Below, in pieces: positions 14,665-19,266 of a stretch of DNA of 19,266 nucleotides (within the stretch, counting starts at the first letter, position 1; every line of letters starts with the position of its first letter). The notes beneath the pieces were generated by a model that worked only from the letters and a program-made list of their open reading frames with translations, had not been told where the DNA came from and made no database searches. The translations under genes were made by a program, and so were the position numbers. The DNA is from JBDKTH01 sp964558295 (GTDB taxonomy: Bacteria > Planctomycetota > Planctomycetia > Pirellulales > Thermoguttaceae): NCBI GenBank assembly GCA_964558295.1, contig CAZLDQ010000111.1:1-19266 (forward strand), read 5' to 3'.

Positions 14665-15666
14665 TTACAACTCGCCGAGCACCTGACCGTCGTCTTTGGT
14701 GGCGACGCGCCGGAAGGTATCCATATTCATCGTCTCGTTGAGGAAGTGGACGGAGCCGTCGGTGAACAGGCCATTTGTGCCGCCGGGATGGAAGGAGTTC
14801 AGCACGGTGTTGCCGTCGTAGACGGTGTCGCACCCGGAGGGGGAGGCGCAGACGGTGGCCTTGGCGTTGATCGGATAGCGCACGGTCGTGACCCCGGTCC
14901 CCCAGGGGCTCCCCGTCATTTGCGCCGGGCGTGAACAGGAGGTAAAGCCGCTCCACCCGCCGTGATAGTCGGCGCGGATGTCCCAGGTACCGACCCGGCC
15001 TGATTGTTCGCCGACGATCAGCGTGTTGGAGGTCCCGTCGATCACATCGCGCATCCGGACCCAGAGATTGATGCTAAGGATGCCATTTTCGCAAAAGATG
15101 CCACCATAGCCGGTCTCGGCTGAGCAGACATTCGTGCGGCCGGCCGGATCGTTGGTCGCGCCGGCAATGCCGACGTAGTCGTGAGTCTGTCCCCTGGACC
15201 GGTTGTTGTACGTCGGGGTTACCCCACTGGCATTTTTGGAGTTGGGATTGGAGGGGCAGTTCCAGTTGGGTACGGTGAGGCCCGCGAGAACGGCATTACG
15301 TCCGGTCCCATACCCATAGGTGCCGTTTGCGTCTTCCCGTTCCGCGGAGAACCCTCCCACATTGTCCTGGGCGTTGATGTCGAGTTGCTCATACAGCGCG
15401 CGTTGCTCCATGAAGGGGAGGATGACGACGCGCCAGTTGGGAGCCCCGATGGGGCACCGCGTTCCATGGGGAAAGGTATGGTTGACGTCGTGGTAGGTGT
15501 GCAGGGCCAACCCGATCTGCTTGAGGTTGTTTGTGCATTCTGCCCGCCGGGCCGCTTCGCGCGCGGCTTGCACGGCCGGCAACAGAAGGGCGATCAAGAT
15601 CCCGATAATCGCGATGACCACCAAGAGTTCAACGAGCGTAAAGCCGTCTCGGAACGTGGGACGCAT
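14665..15666 (-). CDS. DUF1559 pseudopilin-like protein (copy 4)
   Basis: This 333-residue DUF1559 protein has leader MRPTFRDG|F with Glu+5 at E13, then the family helix and AVQAAREAARR. The H-X9-DG motif is HPGGTNGLFTDG (H293, D303-G304). The tail is KDDGQVLGEL, so the DGG of the other copies is reduced to DDG. The ATG at 15666 gives the standard 8-residue leader and has GGAGG about 9 nt upstream; the ATG at 15729 would add 21 residues and overlap the lipoprotein gene. A lipoprotein gene precedes it by 49 nt on the same strand, the reverse of the order in the other two pairs. Its first ~19 codons and ribosome binding site are repeated at the start of that lipoprotein gene. Confidence 0.93.
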   Translation of the reverse strand: MRPTFRDGFTLVELLVVIAIIGILIALLLPAVQAAREAARRAECTNNLKQIGLALHTYHDVNHTFPHGTRCPIGAPNWRVVILPFMEQRALYEQLDINAQDNVGGFSAEREDANGTYGYGTGRNAVLAGLTVPNWNCPSNPNSKNASGVTPTYNNRSRGQTHDYVGIAGATNDPAGRTNVCSAETGYGGIFCENGILSINLWVRMRDVIDGTSNTLIVGEQSGRVGTWDIRADYHGGWSGFTSCSRPAQMTGSPWGTGVTTVRYPINAKATVCASPSGCDTVYDGNTVLNSFHPGGTNGLFTDGSVHFLNETMNMDTFRRVATKDDGQVLGEL

Positions 15667-15680
15667 GATACCTGCCTCCG
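15607..15680 (-). repeat. Direct repeat, copy A (start of DUF1559 copy 4)
   Basis: This 74-nt stretch covers the ribosome binding site and first codons of DUF1559 copy 4. It aligns without gaps to 16088-16161 at 61 of 74 positions by hand count, including CATGA around the start and the run ACCTGCCTCCG over the ribosome binding site. Confidence 0.8.
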
Positions 15681-15715
15681 TCCAAAGAGAAAAGTGAAAA
15701 GACTGCGATAGACCC

Positions 15716-16147
15716 TCATTGCATCTCAAAAGCCAAGGAATTCTCTCCCTCCTTCACCGTAGCCGTAAATCCGCTTGTGCCTTCACTGCGGTATTTCGGG
15801 GGAATTGCTTTCATCGCTTGGTCGAGTCTGGGGGCCGGGGCGCCGGCCGGTGCTTCTTCGCCAGGCGGAACAATCGCCACCCGGTAGTCGCCCACCGGAA
15901 TCGGTTCGTTGAACTGGAATTGGCCGGCCGGGCCCAGTCTTGCTGAACCGACGGGGACGCCGTCGGATTTGACGAACCGCACGACGCCCAGGTCAAATGG
16001 CTTGCCCCGTAAGCTGACGGTCCCCGCCACTTTCCCCGTAGGCACTGTAGCGTTGCCGCAGCCAACGAGGCCAATCAGGAACACGGCAATCGCGATGACC
16101 ACTAGGAGTTCGACGAGCGCAAAACCGTTTCGGCATGCGGCGTGCAT
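15716..16147 (-). CDS. Transthyretin-like lipoprotein with chimeric prepilin/lipobox leader (copy 3)
   Basis: This 143-residue protein begins with a prepilin-like leader, MHAACRNG|FALVE (G8, F9, E13), then LLVVIAI. The sequence then changes to AVFLIGLVGCGN, a lipoprotein signal end with lipobox LVGC (C30). The mature part is the usual VAGTVSLRGKPFDLGVVRF, PVGDYRVAIVP, IPPKY and final strand seen in the lipoproteins at 1381 and 12906. So the gene is a fusion of a DUF1559 start with a lipoprotein body. The ATG at 16147 has GGAGG in the same context as DUF1559 copy 4. The lipobox predicts lipidation and anchoring; the prepilin site could also be cut by prepilin peptidase, giving a lipid-free product. 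Which occurs cannot be told from sequence. DUF1559 copy 4 follows after 49 nt. Confidence 0.83.
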   Translation of the reverse strand: MHAACRNGFALVELLVVIAIAVFLIGLVGCGNATVPTGKVAGTVSLRGKPFDLGVVRFVKSDGVPVGSARLGPAGQFQFNEPIPVGDYRVAIVPPGEEAPAGAPAPRLDQAMKAIPPKYRSEGTSGFTATVKEGENSLAFEMQ

Positions 16148-16161
16148 GACACCTGCCTCCG
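16088..16161 (-). repeat. Direct repeat, copy B (start of the chimeric lipoprotein gene)
   Basis: This is the partner of 15607-15680, 481 nt away in the same orientation. Homology ends where the lipoprotein signal core begins, marking the fusion junction near codon 20 of the lipoprotein gene. Confidence 0.8.
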
Positions 16162-16304
16162 GAGAAAGACTAGGAGATGAAATCCCGCAGACTCTCACGA
16201 AGCAAACGGTTCCCATCCGGGGGGCCCTGCCCGGCATCGTATCACGCCGCGCGAGCGGTGTCGACGATTGGGCGTCTCTGGAATACCTGGGCTGTTCAGG
16301 ATAG

Positions 16305-16321
16305 GCGCAATGCGATTGCGC
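16305..16321. repeat. 17-nt hairpin / operator-like palindrome
   Basis: GCGCAAT-GCG-ATTGCGC is a perfect 7-bp inverted repeat with a 3-nt centre. It lies in the 238-nt gap upstream of the chimeric lipoprotein gene (- strand) and before the protease remnant (+ strand). The symmetry would suit a dimeric regulator. On the + strand it is followed by ATTTCATT, so a weak terminator is an alternative. I see no gene in the rest of this gap. Confidence 0.4.
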
Positions 16322-16385
16322 ATTTCATTAAACCCGGGAACCGGCCTGCTTCACTACACATTTTCTGACGGATCTCGATACTTTT

Positions 16386-17153
16386 TTGACTCATCGCTTG
16401 GGGGGGACAACTGGTGTGCCACACCGTGACGGAAGAGGCGGGCAAGCGGAAAACCGGCCGATTCGTGAACGCTGCCCATGCGGTTCTCCTTCGACGCACC
16501 CCCTGGCTGCTACCCAGAAGGGCTATCTGATCCACACGGCGACGGAGGTGACCGGCGGCGTGCGCACTGTCGGTCCGGATTATGCCACCGGCTATGGCCT
16601 GATCAACGCGGCGGCTGCCGCCAACTGTCTTACAGAAGCCTTCACCGTCCCGACCTCGACCCGGACCGATCACCTGTTCGAGCTTACCTTGGCCGACGGC
16701 GGCGTCTGGAGCTTAGACGGCTTGGCGCCGGGCAATCTGAAGGGGACGCTCGTCTGGACTGATTCGGAGGGAACGGCCAGTGACCTGCTCGACGACCGGA
16801 CTTCGCAATTGGTGAACGATCTCGACCTGTGGCTGACCGACGTCGACGGCACGGTCTACTATCCCTGGACGTTGGATATCGAGAATCCCACCGAGGCCGC
16901 CGTCACCGCGGAGGCCAGCCATGTCGATATCGTCGAACAAGTCTTGCTCAGTAGCCTGTTGGCCGGCGAACTGTTCACGATTCACGTCGGCCACACCGGC
17001 ACCCTCTTAAACGGTCTGAGTCAGGACTTCTCCTTGCTGATTAGCGGTCTTCTGCTGCAAACGGAGAGCGTTCCCGAGCCGGGGACGCTAGCCCTTGCTG
17101 GTTTGGCGGTCGTGGCTTTGGTTGCCCGCCGTCGAGGGCGGGGCAGTGTCTGA
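16386..17153 (+). pseudogene. C-terminal remnant of a subtilisin-like (S8) protease with PEP-CTERM
   Basis: The open frame codes for 255 residues. Residues from about 43 match the end of an S8 peptidase domain: LAATQKGYLIHTA, then GPDYATGYGLINAAAAA. A following beta domain has GTLVWTDSEG, LVNDLDLWLTD and DGTVYYPWTLD, typical of the domain after the catalytic part. The end is a PEP-CTERM signal, SVPEPGTLALAGLAVVALVA then RRRGRG. The catalytic Asp and His regions are absent, and no clear GTSxAxP serine motif exists; the first ~40 residues look like out-of-frame or decayed sequence. There is no ribosome binding site before the first ATG and no signal peptide. It is probably a 5'-truncated gene. 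A frameshift or assembly error in a longer gene is possible, but no protease sequence was seen in 16148-16385. Confidence 0.72.
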
Positions 17154-17189
17154 CGACCTTTTGTCGTCCCAAAGGGCAGACCGTTCTGC
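17152..17189 (+). terminator. Hairpins after the protease remnant
   Basis: GACGAC-CTTTT-GTCGTC (17152-17168) overlaps the stop codon, and GCAGA-CCGT-TCTGC (17176-17189) follows directly. Neither is followed by a T-tract on the + strand, so termination here is only a suggestion. The rest of the 204-nt gap up to 17357 is non-coding and ends in the GAGGGG ribosome binding site (17345-17350) of the kinase gene. Confidence 0.3.
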
Positions 17190-17357
17190 GGCAGATTTGA
17201 CGGGCCACTCGTGCCCCCGCAGTCGGTGGCATGGGCTCATATTGCTGGTGGGATAGAATAAAAAAATGTTCCAGAAATGCGTGCGTTCTTTCGCATTGGG
17301 ACGTGACCCTCAAAGGAAAGGGGCGAGCGGATTGTTTCTGAAAAGAGGGGCTTCGGC

Positions 17358-19266
17358 ATGGGTGGGCAAGTTCGAAGCGGAATGCTTCGATACGGAATCA
17401 GTATAGTTGCTATTTTACTGGCACTTGCGGTGCGTATGCTTCTGGATCCGTATCTGGAGGATCGTTTTCCCTTCGTCACGTTTCTTGTGCCGATCATTTT
17501 CATCGCCTGGTACGGCGGCCTGGGGCCGTCGAGCGTTTCGATTGCGATAGCATTGCTGCTGACCGATTTCTTCTTTATCGAACCGCGATACTCCTTGCAG
17601 ATTTTCGAGAGCAAGGACCGGCTGGGTTTCGCGCTTTATGTGTTTGCGGGCACGGTGATGGTACTTTTTGCCCAAGCCTGGCGGAATGCACAGCGGCGAA
17701 CGGAGGCGAGCGAGTCGCAATACCGCCGGTTGGCCGAGACTGTCCAGGAGAACGAGGAACGCTTACGTCTGGCGATGCAGGCTTCCGCCGCCGGATGGTG
17801 GGAATGGGACCTGGTGCATAACGTGGTCGATGCCGATGCGCAAACGAAGGCCCTTTTTGGCCTTCCGCCCGAGGCCGAGGCAAGTTTCGAGAAGTTTTTG
17901 GCGTCTTTGGCTCCCGGTCAAATCGACTCCGTTCTGGAGGAGATGCCCCGCGCGCTGGCCTCGCACGGCGACTTTGATCGTGAGTTTCATCTCATCTGGC
18001 CCGACGGCAGTTCCCACTGGATTTTGGGACGCGGCCGCGCCTTTCGCGATCCGTCGGGCGTGCCGCAACGGTTGCGTGGTCTGGTGATGGACATCAGCGC
18101 GCGCAAGGAGGCCCAGCGAACCGCCGCCGCCGAGCAGCGGTCCGCACAACTCCAGGTCCTGGCTGCGGAACTGACCCGGGCGGAACAGCGTGAGCGCCGC
18201 CGGTTGGCCAAGATTCTCCACGATCACCTTCAGCAGTTGTTGGTTGCCGCGCGCATGCGGCTTTCTGGCCTTCAACGCCACGCCGAGAATGAGCGGATGG
18301 CGGCGACGTTGGCGCAGATTCACGAGTTGCTCGATCAATGTCTGACAGAATCCCGTTCGCTGACATTGGAACTGAGCCCTCCCATCCTCTACGAGGCGGG
18401 GCTGATCGCCGGGCTCCAGTGGTTGGCCCGCCAGATGGAAGAAAAGCACCATCTGCGCGTCGAGCTCGAGGCCGACTCGGCCGCCGAACCAGCCAATGAG
18501 ACCCGGCGAGTATTCCTCTTCGAGGCTGTTCGCGAGCTGCTCTTGAACGTGGTCAAGCATGCGCAAACCGATCAGGCTCGGGTTACGCTGCGGTCCTTGG
18601 ACGCGGAACGTCTCGAACTGGTTGTGGCCGACTCGGGGCAGGGGTTTGAGCTTGCTGGGATTGAAGAACGCCGGGAGTCGAGCGGCGGATTCGGGTTGTT
18701 TAGCATCCGCGAGCGGCTTGAAGTGCTGGGCGGACACCTTCGAATCGACACCGCGCCGGGCCGGGGAACGCGAATGGTGATCGAACTGCCCCGGGACGAC
18801 GCCACGATGCGGCTGCCGGAGCCGGTCGCGGAATGGGAGGCTCCACCATTTATCGTCTCGCCGGGACCGCAGCTTGAAGAGCCCCAGAGGCCTGGTTGGC
18901 AGAGGAAGACCCGCGTGCTTTTGGCCGATGATCACGCGATCGTTCGCCAGGGGTTGGCCGGCATGCTCCGGGAGCATGAGGGGATTGACGTCGTGGGGGA
19001 GGTGGCTGATGGGCAGCAAGCAGTCGAGGCAGCGATGGCGATCCGGCCCGATGTGATCCTAATGGACATCACCATGCCGCGGCTCAACGGGATCGAAGCG
19101 ACCCGCTGTATTGTCGACGTCCTCCCCGAGGTTCGCATCATCGGCCTCTCGATGCAGGACGAAGCCGATATGGCTACCGCAATGCGTCAGGCCGGCGCCG
19201 TGGCCTACTTCTGCAGGGACGTGGCCTGCGAGACACTCTTTTCGGCGATTCTCCCGTCGCAAAGTT
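17358..19266 (+). CDS. Hybrid sensor histidine kinase (NarL type) with receiver domain, 3' end cut by window
   Basis: The frame is open from the ATG at 17358 to the window end (636 codons, no stop). The N-terminal ~107 residues hold about four membrane helices of the DUF4118/KdpD-like type, with AWYGGLGPSS and FFFIEPRYSL. A coiled segment (108-137) leads to a PAS domain (about 135-250). The HisKA_3 dimerisation helix has ERRRLAKILHDHLQQLL with phosphorylated H288. The HATPase has ELLLNVVKHA (N397), DSGQGF (425-430) and GGFGLFSIRERL (443-454). A receiver domain starts at about 518: D524-D525, phospho-acceptor D570 in ILMDITMPRLNG, and S598. The conserved lysine near its end is arginine (R620 in AYFCRD). 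The ribosome binding site GAGGGG is 7 nt upstream. It is an inner membrane two-component sensor; the signal is unknown. Confidence 0.9.
   Translation, partial: MGGQVRSGMLRYGISIVAILLALAVRMLLDPYLEDRFPFVTFLVPIIFIAWYGGLGPSSVSIAIALLLTDFFFIEPRYSLQIFESKDRLGFALYVFAGTVMVLFAQAWRNAQRRTEASESQYRRLAETVQENEERLRLAMQASAAGWWEWDLVHNVVDADAQTKALFGLPPEAEASFEKFLASLAPGQIDSVLEEMPRALASHGDFDREFHLIWPDGSSHWILGRGRAFRDPSGVPQRLRGLVMDISARKEAQRTAAAEQRSAQLQVLAAELTRAEQRERRRLAKILHDHLQQLLVAARMRLSGLQRHAENERMAATLAQIHELLDQCLTESRSLTLELSPPILYEAGLIAGLQWLARQMEEKHHLRVELEADSAAEPANETRRVFLFEAVRELLLNVVKHAQTDQARVTLRSLDAERLELVVADSGQGFELAGIEERRESSGGFGLFSIRERLEVLGGHLRIDTAPGRGTRMVIELPRDDATMRLPEPVAEWEAPPFIVSPGPQLEEPQRPGWQRKTRVLLADDHAIVRQGLAGMLREHEGIDVVGEVADGQQAVEAAMAIRPDVILMDITMPRLNGIEATRCIVDVLPEVRIIGLSMQDEADMATAMRQAGAVAYFCRDVACETLFSAILPSQS

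Noticed and set aside
332..15666. Mobile element spreading the DUF1559 N-terminal segment
   Set aside because: The shared N-terminal residues differ at many synonymous positions between copies, and no terminal repeats or transposase are present; old paralogy under selection explains it better. Only the 15607/16088 pair shows local sequence copying.
17227..17245. Possible sigma-54 promoter (TGGCAT...TTGC) before the kinase gene
   Set aside because: The GG and GC elements are 16 nt apart instead of the required 12.
17763..19019. 418-codon - strand open frame opposite the histidine kinase
   Set aside because: The + strand encodes all kinase and receiver motifs over the same span; the antisense product has no domain.

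Overview
The window looks like planctomycete chromosome, Pirellulales-like by gene content. It is GC-rich and carries four DUF1559 pseudopilin-like proteins, an ECF sigma factor of the Rhodopirellula/Verrucomicrobium type followed by a FecR-LamG membrane protein, PEP-CTERM proteins, small transthyretin-like lipoproteins and a XylR-type AraC regulator. I see no RNA gene, CRISPR array, phage gene or insertion sequence.

Layout. (1) 332-1854, + strand: DUF1559 protein, then a lipoprotein. (2) 1971-9292, - strand, in transcription order: XylR-type regulator, 961-residue beta-strand-repeat PEP-CTERM protein, DUF1559 protein starting 1 nt after the previous stop codon, SSS-family symporter, and a small membrane protein overlapping the symporter stop (ATGA). 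This looks like a sugar-responsive surface and uptake locus. (3) 9645-13358, + strand: ECF sigma factor, FecR-LamG protein (ATGA overlap), DUF1559 protein, lipoprotein (29-nt overlap). This reads as a signalling-to-surface unit. (4) 13644-16147, - strand, in transcription order: a lipoprotein with a chimeric prepilin/lipoprotein leader, a DUF1559 protein, and a Tat-exported split-Soret-like dihaem cytochrome c. (5) 16386-17153, + strand: C-terminal remnant of a subtilisin-like PEP-CTERM protease. (6) 17358 to the window end, + strand: hybrid NarL-type histidine kinase with a receiver domain, cut by the window edge.

The common thread is DUF1559. Each of the four copies sits next to a different kind of exported partner: a lipoprotein after it (twice), a lipoprotein before it (once), or a large PEP-CTERM repeat protein before it (once). 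All four have the same prepilin-type N-terminus and exactly 41 residues from the histidine of the H-X9-DG motif to the C-terminus. This suggests modular pseudopilin-plus-cargo units at the cell surface, one possibly under ECF/FecR-LamG control and one beside a sugar regulator and transporter. The module function is inference. The family assignments rest on recognisable motifs, and no database search was run.
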